DNA of 64,000 bases from Lolium rigidum (Eukaryota > Streptophyta > Magnoliopsida > Poales > Poaceae), in the NCBI RefSeq assembly GCF_022539505.1, contig NC_061512.1:150643962-150707961 (forward strand). Reading direction: 5' to 3'. The notes beneath the pieces were generated by a model. It was not told the DNA's origin, searched no databases, and worked only from the letters and a program-made list of their open reading frames with translations. Below are positions 22,116 to 33,972 of this stretch, in pieces. The first letter of the stretch is position 1; every line of letters begins with the position of its first letter. The translations under genes and the position numbers were made by a program.

Positions 22116-22600
22116 CTCAATACTATGCAATGATGCAAAGCAAGAACACTAGAGGTATTCAAATCCTTCACACTCAAATCCCACCAAAGCAACAAATGCT
22201 AGGATAAGATTAGAGAGGAAGAACAAAGAGGAAATCAACAAATGACTGCAAGATCTAGAACCAAAGGGTTCCCCTCACTTAGAGGAGAAAATGATTGGTG
22301 GTGATTGTAGATCTAGATCTGCTCTCTTAGATCCCGCAAAAATGAGCAAGAATCATGGGGGGAATCAAGAGAGAGGGCAAGTTCTTCAAAGTCAACAATG
22401 GAGGAGAGAGAGTGGAAGAACTTATCCAGCCCAAGGTGGAAGAAGGCCTATTTATAGTATAGGGAGAAATATAACCGTTGGGTGAACTTATCCTTTTCAG
22501 GCCTTATAGCAGCCCAGAACGACGCCCCTGCTGTTTGGTTGCGACCCATAATCCGTTTCTGGTAACCCTTTCGTTCAGTGGTGAGGTTACCACCGATCAA
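22116..22600 (-). mobile_element. LTR-like fragment with a minus-strand TATA box
   Basis: On the minus strand TATAAATAGGCC (about 22445-22456) is followed by pyrimidine-rich leader sequence. The composition resembles the promoter half of a grass LTR. I could not find both termini, so this is tentative. Confidence 0.35.
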
Positions 22601-22779
22601 CAACACAAGTAAGAACACAATCATAGACAACATAGAACTTAGCATTGATCATAGACGACACGAGTTCACGACACAACATTTTGCAGACACGGTCATAGTT
22701 CTGGACACGGCAGACAGGATCATAGTTCAACACACTAGACACGAGCAGCAACTAGACACGACATGGTACCAGGTTAGCT

Positions 22780-24965
22780 TCAGACATGATGCTCGGAGAC
22801 GACGCACCTGGTGTCATCGCCATGGTATGGGAACCTACTCACCACCTCAGTGCAGGTGTGGTCGAAGATGACCACACTGTACTCCAAGGAGGACACCTTC
22901 TTGAAGGTGACGAATGATGTCTACGGGTGCTTCTATTCTTGTAGACAGTGTTGGGCCTCCAAGAGCAGAGGTTTGTAGAACAACAGCAAGTTTCCCTTAA
23001 GTGGATCACCAAGGTTTATCGATCTCAGGGAGGAAGAGGTCAAAGATATCCCTCTCAAGCAACCCTGCAACCACAAAGCAAGAAGTCTCTTGTATCCCCA
23101 ACACACCTAATAGGTGCACTAGTTTGGCGAAGAGATAGTGAAATACAGGTGGTATGAATAAGTATGAGCAGTAGTAACAGCGCCAGAAAAGTGCTTGCTG
23201 GCGTGTGGTTGATGGTGGTAATATTGCGGACAATACAGATGCAGTAGAACAGTAAACAAGCAGCGATAGTAGTATTTAGGAACAAGGCCTAGAGATCATA
23301 CTTTCACTAGTGGACACTCTCAACATTGATCACATAACAGAATAAATAGATAGATGCTAGACTCTACACTCTCTTGTTGGATGATGAACACCACTAACTG
23401 TGTAGAATTACACGAACCCTCAATGCCGGAGTTAACAAGCTCCACAATATTCGATGTTCATGTTTAAATAACCTTAGAGTGCATGACAGATCAACATAAC
23501 CAATACAAGTACTAACATAGCATGCACACTGTCACCTTCACGCTACGAAAGGAGGCATAGATCACATCAATACCATCATAGCAATAGTTAACTTCATAAT
23601 CTACAAGAGATCACAATCATGGCCTACGCCAAGTACTACACGATGCACACACTGTCGCCATTACACCGTGCAGGAGGAATAAACTACTTTAATAACATCA
23701 CTAGAGTAGCACACAGATAAATTGTGATACAAAACACATTGCAATCATAAAGGGATATAAATAAGCACTTCACTATGCCATTCATAACAGTGAATAACTA
23801 TTCCGTGAAATATAGCCTAAGAGACCCACACGGTGCACACACTCGTCACCTTTACACACGTGGGACAAGGAGTCTCCGGAGATCACATAAGTAAAACCCA
23901 CTTGACTAGCATAATGACATCTAGATTACAAGCATCATCATATGAATCTCAATCATGTAAGGCAGCTCATGAGATTATTGTATTGAAGTACATAGGAGAG
24001 AGATGAACCACATAGCTACCGGTACAGCCCCGAGCCTCGATGGAGAACTACTCCCTCCTCATGGGAGACAACAGCGTTGATGAAGATGGTGGTGGTGTCG
24101 ATGGAGGAGCCTTCCGGGGGCACTTCCCCGTCCCGGCGGCGTGCCGGAACAGAGACTCCTGTCCCCAGATCTTGGCTTCGCGATGGCGGCGGCTCTGGAA
24201 GGCTTCTCGTACCGTGGCTTTTTCGTCGAACGTGGTAGGGTTTTCGCGACGAAGACTATATGTAGGCGGAAGGGCAGGTAAAGGGGCGTCACGAGGGGCC
24301 CACACACCAGGCCGGCGCGGCCAGGGCTTGGGCCGCGCCGCCCTATTGTCTGGCCACCTCGTGGCCCCACTTTGTCTCTCCCTCGGACTTCTGGAAGCTT
24401 CGTGCAAAAATAGGACCCTGGGCGTTGATTTCGTCCAATTCCGAGAATATTTCCTTACTAGGATTTCTGAAACCAAAAACAGCAGAAAACAACAACTGAC
24501 TCTTCGGCATCTCGTCAATAGGTTAGTGCCGGAAAATGCATAAATATGACATAAAGTATGCATAAAACATGTAGATATCATCAATAATGTGGCATGGAAC
24601 ATAAGAAATTATCGATACGTCGGAGACGTATCAACGAACTAGCCTACCTTGAGCTGATGGGCGACGGAGAAGGCCGTCCATCGCTGGTCGATGAATGCGT
24701 CATTGCCTTCTCTCCTCGTAGTCATCCTCCAGTTGCATCCGGTGTTGGTGGTGACGACGATGTTGGAAGGGATTTCTCCGAACCACTTGACGAAAGCTTT
24801 AGGGATCATGAGCCGGCCGAAGGTAGGCTTGAAGATGATTTTGAGGAAGTGGTCCGGCCCTGCCTCCTCGTGGAAGTGGCCGACCTTAGCCGGCCTTCCA
24901 CGACGCTTGTTCGCCGATCCCTCGCCGGGAACCTTAGCAGGTGACCCAAGCATGATCTTCTCAGT
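22780..24965 (-). pseudogene. B3-domain transcription factor, split by a solo LTR
   Basis: The exon starts after a 3' splice site (CTTCTGGCAG, 24966) with an ATG at 24953. It encodes GSPAKVPGEGSANKRRGRPAK, containing an AT-hook-like RRGRPAK. A B3 DNA-binding domain follows: DHFLKIIFKPTFGRLMIPKA, FVKWFG, NWRMTTRREG, WTAFSVAHQLKVG. Beyond the inserted LTR (22915-24633) the domain resumes with FVTFKKVSSLEYSVVIFDH and a TGA at 22780-22782. A TAG stop lies just before the insertion point. B3 domains of this type bind DNA in plant nuclei; this copy cannot make the whole domain. Upstream exons were not identified with confidence. Confidence 0.85.
22915..24633 (-). mobile_element. Solo LTR inside the B3 gene
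   Basis: 1719 bp with TGATACGTCTCC...GTAGACATCA termini on the minus strand and an exact 5-bp target duplication ACGAA (22910-22914 and 24634-24638). It is the same broad family as elements B and C. No interior remains. Confidence 0.93.
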
Positions 24966-25045
24966 CTGCCAGAAGAACACAAGCAATTAGAGGTGTGCCT
25001 ACTCACAAGTAGTTTAGATGAAAAAGGACATTGATAACATTAGTA

Positions 25046-25395
25046 AGGCCTCATACATTTGCTCACACGGTAGGCATAGGGAGTGGCTACAAACTAAGTG
25101 AGTGTGCTACGACAGTGGCACACATGACTAAGTTTAAGGCCACCTCCTAGCCTTCTATTGTGCCTTTGTTGAATCATTGACCAATGCACCAGACATACGA
25201 AAACGAGGCCTCATATGTAGGATCACACTGCAGGCAAAGGAACTGTCCCCAAACTAAGTCTAGTGTGCCAGTAATATGGCACACATGACTAAGTTTGAGG
25301 GCAGCACCATGCCTGCCGTTGTGCCATAGTTGAATCATTGGCCTATGCAGAACTGAAGAAGCAGAAACATGCAAAGCAGAGTATCAGAGGCCTCA
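25046..25395. repeat. Two-copy imperfect tandem repeat, period about 161 bp
   Basis: GAGGCCTCATA-like starts occur at about 25047, 25208 and 25388. Each unit contains AAACTAAGT, GGCACACATGACTAAGTTT and GTTGAATCATTG in that order. It lies between the B3 exon and the GRF-like exon, probably in intron or intergenic sequence. Confidence 0.7.
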
Positions 25396-25646
25396 TAAAA
25401 TGAGAACATATGTAGGAGATGTTTGAACAGAACCAATGACATGGTCATGTTAAGCCATGCCATAGGTTCTGATCAATCATCTTCTCATATTATGACCCCA
25501 TGTTATAATCATTGGCCTAGTTCAATCAAGAAACAACACAAGTAGCACTTCAAATTGAGTACATTAAGAGTGGTACTTAGGGTACATTACAAATTGTACT
25601 TAGGCCATATTACAAATTCTTGTACAGTACATCTACATCACATTCA

Positions 25647-25870
25647 TCACTCGTCACAAGTAGCCCTGATCCTCTTGAGTTTGTCCTTGATTGCAAAGTT
25701 CACTTGAAGCAGGTCGTATATGCCATACTCTAGGTTTCTCTTCTCAGCCATCAAAGCCTTTTTTCTGCCTCCCATTCTTGTTTGTTAGCCCTCATCACTT
25801 GTGCTTGTGTTCTCTCCATATTCTTGAGCATAGCAACTTCCTTCTTCAAGTCCTTCCACTCATTTTGCGT
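25647..25870 (-). pseudogene. C-terminal coiled-coil exon, probably of a GRF-type zinc-finger protein
   Basis: It follows an acceptor-like TTTGTTCAG. It encodes EWKDLKKEVAMLKNMERTQA, then a charged helix, a single-base frame break at the A-run near 25757, and EKRNLEYGIYDLLQ and IKDKLKRIRATCDE before TGA at 25647-25649. The heptad-rich tail matches what I recall of grass GRF zinc-finger proteins. The zinc finger itself is not visible nearby, so the assignment is inferred from the tail alone. Confidence 0.5.
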
Positions 25871-26139
25871 CTGAACAAACTAGCGTGACTCAGCTCAATC
25901 TTTCGCACAACAATCACAACAAGGTAAACCCGAACACAAAAACCTTCCCCTCTATGCATGCACAGTACAATCTACCGGTTTGACCAATCCAAAGCCCGGT
26001 CTAGGAAGGATCTACCGCAATCCGACACTAGAGTAACAGATCTAAACAAATCGAGACCGTGAAAAGCAAGAGCTGGACAAGCACATCAAGAAATGGGGAC
26101 GAACACCTTGCAAACGTCAATCCGACCGCTATCCTAACA

Positions 26140-26440
26140 GAAACCCTAGCAGATCTAATGTGCATGTCGTCGGAAATGCCCGAGAATGGCATGTTCTGCC
26201 AGAACGAGTACGAAGGTGAGAAGGAGAGGTCGTTACCGCCATTGTTCCGGCCGAGGACGAGCTCGAGGTTGCGGGAAGTCGAGATGCCGATGAAGATTGC
26301 GGAGCAGATTGCGGCCGATGTCGCGGTGCTGCTCGCAGAGGTCTCCTTCTCCAGTACCGGTGCTCCTCCGTGCGTCGGTCCGGCGGATTGGTCGGCGAGA
26401 GGGGAACCACCGGGTGATGTGACAGTTTGGGGGAGGTGAG
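26140..26440 (-). other. Possible first exon of an unassigned minus-strand gene
   Basis: A minus-strand frame reads STSRNLELVLGRNNGG then LSFSPSYSFWQNMPFSG and ends near ISDDMHI. Codon composition is plausible, and its position upstream of the GRF-like tail and B3 exon suggests a 5' exon of one of them. No start codon or splice donor is decisive. Confidence 0.3.
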
Positions 26441-26769
26441 AGTGCGGTCGCGAGTGAGAGGAAGGAGAGGGGAGCGGTGAGGCTAATTATGGCGCATGTT
26501 CCCGAAGGGATGCGACGTTTCCACCTCCCTTCCCCACGCGTGCAGCCTTGTGGCCGCAACATGCTGTCCCCGGAGAAACTACCATTCCAGACGTTCCTCT
26601 AGGGCCAGCTCCAGGGGTGCTTTGAGAACCCTTGCGATGCAACAACGCGACTCGACCCAAGCATCCAAATGGCCGAAAATAGCTGTATCCATGCAGCCAA
26701 GGGACATGCAGCCTACCAAACGCCCATAATAAAATTTTAAAACTATATTGAACCGTGGTTCAATACCGG

Positions 26770-26985
26770 AACAGTGACGTTTCGCCATAGGTCGGTAGGT
26801 GTGCGGGCCCAAGCTCGTTTTCGTGTTCCCGGAAACGCGCACCATGGGACAGACAATCTTGGCCACGACAACCCGAACTGCGAGGCGTGTGTCGGCAGTT
26901 TCGCATTCCAGCTGAGCTATTGGCGTGATTGGACGGAGCATGAACCGGCGTACAGCTTGCAACCAAATTCCGTCGGGTTTCCGAA
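26770..26985 (+). repeat. Dispersed duplicated segment, copy 2
   Basis: Partner of 19010-19245, same direction, with the shared blocks listed there. It contains no coding signal in either copy. Confidence 0.6.
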
Positions 26986-27099
26986 GAAAATCTCGCGAAT
27001 CTGTGACATCCGGTGCGAATTCGAGTTGAGTGTCGTCTGGGTCACCGGTTACTTGTATTATCACTCTGGTATAGACATTCGAGAACCAAAGCGCCCTCA

Positions 27100-28787
27100 G
27101 AGCATCTCCACAGGCCGCCTTTAAATAGGTAGGCGTCGGTACAGCAGTATAGGGGAGGGCAGAGCATTTTCTATTTGAGGATGCTGCTTCAACACCGACG
27201 CTTCTAAATCGGTAGTCTCGATAGATTTAGAAAGTTAAATTAAATTTCGAAAACGATATTTATATGAAGTTCGAACGAAATTTATACATATTTAACACAA
27301 ATTTAAACGTAAAAACTAAAAAAAAAACATTTAGCTGCGCTGGGAGTCGAAGGCGCTAAAGTCCATGTCGTCGCCATCGTCGCTGGATGCCCCGAAGGAC
27401 CAGCTGTTATCCTCGTCGGCCTTCTCCTCCTTTGGCACCGGCAGTTCCGATGGTCTGGCGAGGTCGACGAAGTTGGCGCTATGGTCCCTGGCGGACCTCA
27501 CCTCCGCTTGCCGCGGGTCCAGCGTAATATGCCGGTAGTCCTCGTCGATGGAGCAGCCGAGGATGAACTTTAGGGCGGGGAATTCCTCCTCGTCATCGTC
27601 ACCATGGATGGCCGCATGCGCATGCGCCTCCTTCTCCCACCATTTCTTCTTCGCCGACGAAAGTTGTGGCGAGGCCGTGCCACCCTCCTCCTTAATTGAC
27701 GCGGGGGCGGCGGCCTGACCCCGTCGTTCGAAGGGCCGGAGCGGAGGACGCGCTCCTCGCCCCCTCCCCCCCGGCGCGGATGACGATGCCTCCGGAAGGA
27801 GGCGCGGGCGCGGCCAAGCGCGTGCGGGCGACGACCGATGAAGATCCGGTGCGTGAGCTTCCCGACGCCGCGGTCCTCTCCGGTGGCCTCTCCAAAGTCG
27901 ACGCCGCGGTCCTCTCCGGCGGCCTCTCCAAAGTCGGCGCCGCTGGCGCCATGCAGGCCGCCTGCGGGAAGTGCAGTGGGACGCGCATCGGGTTGCCGCA
28001 GACGCGCTGGCGGTAGCCGTACTCGCCCAGCGTGGTGTCGACGTCGCGGCCGTACCACTAGGCACGGCAGCCGGCGTTGTTGAAGCGACCGCGCGAGTGG
28101 TCGGTCGCCCGCGCGAGCTCGACGGCGTGCTCATCTTCAAAACGCCGCTGCCAGGTTGGGCTTTCGATGGTGTTTTCCGGCAAGCTCCTCTCTGCCGGCG
28201 TCATCCGGTTCCGCCGTTCCCTCGCGAGGGCTCGCGTCTGTGCTCCTGCCGTTGGCGGCGGCACGGCGAAGCCGCCTTTGGAGACGTGCCAGCCGAGCGG
28301 CAGTTTGTACTGCACTGGCACGGGGATGCGGTGCCAGTACAGTACGTCCGCCTCGTAGAGGCTGAGGTGCAACGAGCGGAGCACGCCGTCGCCGATGCCG
28401 CCGGCCTCGTCGTTGTGCGCCATTGTCGGTGAGTGCGTGGGAGGTTTACGCAGCGGTTGGACGGCGGCGGCTAGGGTTGGAAGGCGGGGAACAGAGAGAA
28501 GTGCGCGCCGGTGTGGTTTTAAGGGAGGCGGCGGACGCGCATTGAAGGCGCGTGGGTAAGGTAGGTGGTCGCCGCGTTGTCAGTCGCCGCCCTTGTCACC
28601 GCTTGGGTTTCCGCGTGGTTTCCAATGCGAAACGCCGCGTTCTGTCACTGATAAGGCACCCCCACTCGCGAAAACCGTCGTGCCGACCGGCGCCGATTCG
28701 CATCCTTGGTCAAGGGGCCGGCACGGTGTTCTGCCGACCCCCAAAATGCTATGAGGACCGCTATGAGACGCGATGGTGGAGATGCTC
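27100..28787. mobile_element. Harbinger-type element enclosing a broken gene
   Basis: 1688 bp bounded by GAGCATCTCCAC at the left and its inverse at the right, flanked by TCA (27097-27099) and TCG (28788-28790), a 3-bp target duplication with one mismatch. No transposase is present; the enclosed minus-strand gene fills most of it. Confidence 0.65.
27334..28423 (-). pseudogene. Broken gene inside the Harbinger-type element, unknown function
   Basis: It begins MAHNDEAGGIGDGVLRSLHL and includes LPLGWHVSKGG, then RERRNRMTPAERSL. An in-frame TAG interrupts it at 28058-28060, after which WYGRDVDTTLGEYGYRQ continues in the same frame. A tandem ERPPERTAAST duplication lies at about 27890-27950. The C-terminal part, in another frame, has EKEAHAHAAIHGDDDEEEF and an acidic tail ending FSAFDSQRS. 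Proteins with a similar LPxGWHxxxGG stretch are amplified in Triticeae, from memory. No domain with known activity is visible. One stop and at least one frameshift make it a pseudogene. Confidence 0.5.
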
Positions 28788-28936
28788 TCGCGTCCAATCC
28801 TTCAGCTTAATTGGTCACATACCAAAGGAGACGGAACTAGAATTTGGACGCCATCGATTAGCAGTAACATTTTAACGGCAATGGTTCCGTCTAGCAGCAA
28901 TTCTCTACTGCTCCAGTTACTTCATCACAATATCTG

Positions 28937-29036
28937 NNNNNNNNNNNNNNNNNNNNNNNNNNNNNNNNNNNNNNNNNNNNNNNNNNNNNNNNNNNNNNNN
29001 NNNNNNNNNNNNNNNNNNNNNNNNNNNNNNNNNNNN
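28937..29036. other. Assembly gap, 100 N
   Basis: A run of exactly 100 undetermined bases, the usual placeholder for a scaffold join of unknown size. Confidence 1.
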
Positions 29037-31858
29037 CTAGGGATTGGTGTTGCGTGGGAAATCAGCAATACATGATTTTATATGGGCTTATCGGAGTAAT
29101 TAGGATGACCAAGATCGGCATCCTAGAGTTTGAAGAATTTACTGTTTCGGCACTCTTCTTCTCAACCTCACTGGACGGGCAACTCCTCAATCGATGTTGT
29201 AATTTGTGACCGTGCACTTGTTGCTGATCTGTGCCTAGATTACTTCTAATTTTGCTTAACCACGAAACAAGTCCTACTCAACAATCTATGATTTTACTTC
29301 CACGTATCAGTGATGACTATATAGACATGGACTAAATCCTGGCTAGCTCATCACATTAGTGAAGGCCATGGTCGGTGACGATTGGCGACACGTAGGACTC
29401 CGGTGAGAAGAAAAGGTTGCTCCGTATAGTAGACACAGGTGGTATGTATACTTTATTTTCCATATATAAATATAAATTATAGTGAAAGACTAGCTAGAGG
29501 AGGAGCACCATCGTAGATGGGCCGGATCTGGTTGGTTTATGTAACTTTATACTGGTTTAATCGCCTCTATGACGCTAAGATAGTTTTGCTGAACTTGGCT
29601 TTTCTAGCACTTCAATTATTTATGATGACTGCTACACGAAAATATTTTGATCTTTATGATTGGAATACTGCAAGAACTTATTCTCCTATGTTGCTAGACC
29701 ATTTTTTATGATTTAAAGTTCACGTATTTTTCTCTTCCGCAGCAACGCGCGGGCATTGTTCTAGTTAATAGTTAATAGAGGATGACATGGATGAAAGTTA
29801 ATTGGACAACCAAGTAGAGAGGGATCAGAAACAAAAGTAATGCTGAGCAAGACATGGACAAAGTATGCTATTTTGTTTCTAGTTTCCGTAGAAAAGAAAC
29901 AGGAGAATTCTTTCAATCAAAACGTTCCCAAGTAAAACCATCTCAGAACGAACATTACCAAACTGCAAACAATATCGCAAAACAGCAGGGGATACCAACC
30001 AGGAGAAAACGCCTTACCAAACTACAAATACTGACAAACATTAGAAGTTTAGGGAAATGGGCCATACTAGTTACAGAATTACAAAAGATTAGGGTTGAAT
30101 AGAAAATTTCCATCTAATCCTATGAATAAGATGACCGTGATATCAAGGTAAATCAATAGGTGACTAAAAAATAATTTAAAATATCCAAACATGTGTAAGT
30201 CTACACCTCAAAGGAACTATCAACATGTCACTGCAGGACGGATTTGACCCAGAAATCCAACCTAGTCCACTAAACTTGAGTTCCTTTTGTCTAGATAAAA
30301 GCCTGTAACTCACCAATTTCTAAAATGAACCCTTCGACAAACATATATGTGCCTACTCAAAACAATTCCAATTCGGCATGGATGTCATATCTTGCAACTA
30401 AGCAAACATCAGTCCTAAAAAAATTGGCGAAAACCCAACACATGCCACCTTTCCACATTGAAACCACTCCGTGATACCAACAAAAGCAAAAAAATGAACA
30501 TAGGTCATCATATCGAAGTACCTATTTAAACTAGGTGAAAACAATTAAACTTATAGCTGCAGTTCAAAAGGCATATAGAACAGATGATTAACTAAGTGGA
30601 AAAGGAATAACAAAGCAGACAAAATAAATATATCAAACGGAAAATGAAATGGATCAAAACAAATCTCTTATCCATTTGGTGCTCTGCAAAAATAAATGCA
30701 CCAAACCAGCAATTGAAACAAGAATGCAGCAGCAGCCAGCTGCTTTTTGTTGTCAGCTTGGGAGTGCAACGATGAATGCATACTAAGCATAATCATTTCA
30801 AAAGAACCAGATCTTATGGGTAGTGCAAAATTGGAAGAGAACCAAAAGGTCGAAAAGGAAGTTCACGACCAATGGAAGAGAGACTACTAAAAAAATTCTA
30901 GTGCAAATTAAGGCAACAGAACGCACCTTACAACAGGCCGTAGTAGCCATTCTTTTCCCTGGCGTCCTCCGAGCGGATGGAGGTAGTCGCCGTTCCTGAA
31001 TCCCACTATATCACATCCTCGACGTCACCGCCGCCTCGGGACTGTACCACCATCCCAAGCTACCTAGGGTTTTCGCCTCATACACACAAAAAAACAGTGA
31101 GACCTCCTATACTCCATAATCTAGAGCAGAGCAAATAAAGATGAAATGATTTTGTTGATGAAAGGAAGGCAAAGAAGCAGATCTAATGTAGTAAGAGTTC
31201 TGTTGTAAGAATTGCTATCATCAGAATCAAACCACAACAAGAAAATAGAGGATCTAAACAAAATTCTATCAAGATTACTACATAACACCAACCCATAACG
31301 TCCATGAGTTAAGGCCTTTAACAACAAGAATAAGTTGATGAATTACAGATCGCATACATATATTCAGTCAAGAATTTTGAAGCAACTGTTGCAGATGCAA
31401 CATAAAACTTTGCTATCCCAGTTTCTTAATAAGGAGGCAAGTGCCAAACTGTAGTAGCTTAGAATAAGGGTGAATTATTATTTGTGCTTTTCAAAAATCA
31501 CAGTGCCGCCTTACTGCAGCTCGGAAGGAATATACACAAAAATTACCAGACTCTAACATGTGAACGCTATGTGCTTGAAAACACAACGTAAAAGTAATGA
31601 GCACCCGTAAATAGAAGATTCGAGGGCATAAAAAATTAACTTATTATGCAACATCTTTGGTTTCAACATCATTGGTTCAGTTGAGTGGATGATGAGTAGA
31701 TACCAAGCATGACTAAATATATACTATATCTTCCAAGCCCAAAATCCATTTCTCTCTGAAGATACTAAATGGAACAAAAAAAAATAGCTGTGGATACTAG
31801 CATGAATGATTTTCCTTCATTAACATGCCAACACATTGACTCTTGGACAAGACAAGAG
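29037..31858. other. No recognisable feature
   Basis: A/T-rich sequence without a convincing frame, terminal repeat or conserved motif. A short G/C-rich patch at about 30930-31060 resembles a 5' leader on the minus strand, but no gene follows it. Confidence 0.5.
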
Positions 31859-32095
31859 TTCTCACTATTAAAAAAACATAGGAATCTACTAGTCATCAAT
31901 TATCACCACAAACACACATGTGGCTCGATAGCCACAGAAGATGGAGCACATAGAGGAGATTGTAACCACAAGAGAAGAGATCAACATCTTCTCACTATTT
32001 AAAGAAAACCTAGAAATCTACTAGCCATCATTTATCACCGCAAACACACACGACGCCATAGCAGATAGAGCACATATAGGAGATTGTAACCAGAA
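31859..32095. repeat. Two-copy tandem repeat, period about 130 bp
   Basis: TTCTCACTATT...AATCTACTAG.CATCA.TTATCACC..AAACACACA... AGGAGATTGTAACCA occurs from 31859 and again from 31989 with moderate divergence. The second copy lacks a short TGTGGCTCGATAGCCACA palindrome found in the first. Confidence 0.8.
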
Positions 32096-33149
32096 CTCAC
32101 CATAGGGTTATGTAACCGAGGAGGAGACATCACGCGCCGTAAGACGCCACCATTGCATCGGAATCCCTGGCCATTCCACCCACAGGGGCGCGAGCAGTAG
32201 GAAGGCCACTGCGTCGACATGAGCAGCTGCAGGACTCGTCGGACTAAGGGTTTACGAAAGCTCTTCCTGTTACCTGATGGTAATAACATACATGTATTAC
32301 TTCGGTGATCATGTTTACAAAATGGAGAGCTATAGTTAGTTTTGACCAGTGATTTGGTGCTATAGCAGTATAGCACCATGAATGCTCACACGTGCAATGC
32401 TTATACATAAACCTGATTAATATGCTAACTGCTCCAAGAACTATAAACTACTCTACGGAGATTACACAATGTCTACTACAAATGTCTTTGTTTCTCATTC
32501 GCCTCATTCCCAACCGTTCACTTCCCTTGAAGAATTTCCCCTAACCATGTGCACGTGCAGCTCTTGTGTTCATCTGCATGACAGAATTCACATGCACATA
32601 CACACTTGGGTAGGAGCACACGATGTGCTCTGCTACCTAGCAGAAAAGAAAGCAAGAAAGACATGAAGCATCAACAACAGCGATACTGTTGCTCCTTTGC
32701 TCATGATTTGCAGCTGCTACTGCGGTGGACAGTGGTTACAAATCAGCTACTTGAAGATATTGTGGCCAAATACTGATAGAAGGGGAAACATATGATATGT
32801 AGTAGTAGCTTAATTAGCGTGTATTTATTAGTTTTCAGGGGTTTTCAGTTTAGCGAGCAAAGGGGAAAACTGAACCTTGATGTCGACGAGGTCCTGCTGC
32901 ACTGTGGCGACGGCGCTGGGGATTGGGGGCGAGCTCCTCCAGGTCGTGGACGCGCCCCTCCTCCTGGCCTTCGGATGAGGTGCTCGCGGCCGGATACATG
33001 GCATCCCTGCCTTCCGGCGATCCCGGCCGCGAAGACGCCGGTGATGCAGTGCACGGCGGTCAAATTTAGACACTGGCGTCGACGAGGTCCTGCTAAACGG
33101 CGGCGTCCGCGGTGGGGCTTAGGGGAGAAGAGCGTGGACGCGCGCCTTC
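32096..33149. other. Mostly plain sequence with a G/C-rich gene-like patch
   Basis: At about 32870-33130 a G/C-rich patch contains the direct repeat GTCGACGAGGTCCTGCT (at 32882 and 33078). It could be a fragment of a coding exon, but the frames on both strands are short and match nothing I know. Confidence 0.35.
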
Positions 33150-33311
33150 AGATTCTGCGCGTGGAAATATGCATCGTGATGAATCTAATGGTATTCATTT
33201 GGTACTCGATCAAGGTGTTGATATTTTTCTCTACATGCTTGGTCAAACTGTATATAGTTTGACTTCTAAAAAAAACTTATATGCACTATATTTTGGTAAG
33301 GAGGGAGTACT
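33150..33311. mobile_element. Partial Stowaway (Tc1/mariner) element
   Basis: The right end reads CTTATATGCACTATATTTTGGTAAGGAGGGAGTA, resembling the standard grass Stowaway terminus, preceded by the typical TGGTCAAACT...AGTTTGACTT stretch. The left terminus is not recognisable. Confidence 0.55.
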
Positions 33312-33462
33312 ATTTCTGTGAAATGAAGTGTTTATATACCAGTTTTATGTATTTTTTTAAAGATCTACGAAACTATACAATAAAATGGTTGTGTGGGTGA
33401 ATGAATGTAGAGCAAGGGCTTGGCCCGTTGAAATAAAAACTCCCTTATGTATGGGGGCAAAA

Positions 33463-33500
33463 GGGGCAAATAGCTCACACGCGACGTTTCTCACCGCTAT
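33463..33500 (+). repeat. MULE left terminal inverted repeat
   Basis: Pairs with 41923-41960 on the opposite strand with about 3 mismatches in 38 bp. Confidence 0.85.
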
Positions 33501-33972
33501 TGTCTCTCATGCGACATAGTTGACGGGAATAGCTGCCATACGACGTCTGTGAGCAGCAAAATAGCTCCGACCCACCCATGTTGATGAAACGACCGTGTCA
33601 CTTGTTTGGGCTGGTTAAGGAGTCATGAATTAGGGTTAGGGACTGCGGGACCCACTCCTTTAGGCCGGTTGAGTCAAACCATCCCCGACCGACCGAGCAG
33701 GAACCAACCGTGCCGAAACGGAGCGCGCCATCTGAACGGCAGATCCCTCTTCGGCGGCGGCGGCGGCGGAGCTTCCCCTCCTGGGCGTGGCGGTTCTGGC
33801 ATCGGCGGTGAGTCAAATGGAGCCCATTCTCATTACTCTGACCCAATTTTGGCGAGGAGCTTCCGAATCTGACCCAATTTTGCCCGACACGCAGACATTT
33901 GAGGGGGAGGGGCGGCGACGGCGGTGGTGGTGGTGGCAGCAGCAGGCGGGCAGGCCAGCAGCCCTGCATTGG

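Noticed and set aside
27570..28058. Arg-rich proteins overlapping the gene in the Harbinger-type element
   Set aside because: They are alternate frames of a G/C-rich gene without consistent start or domain.
28773..29075. Coding frame across the gap
   Set aside because: It depends on translating 100 undetermined bases.
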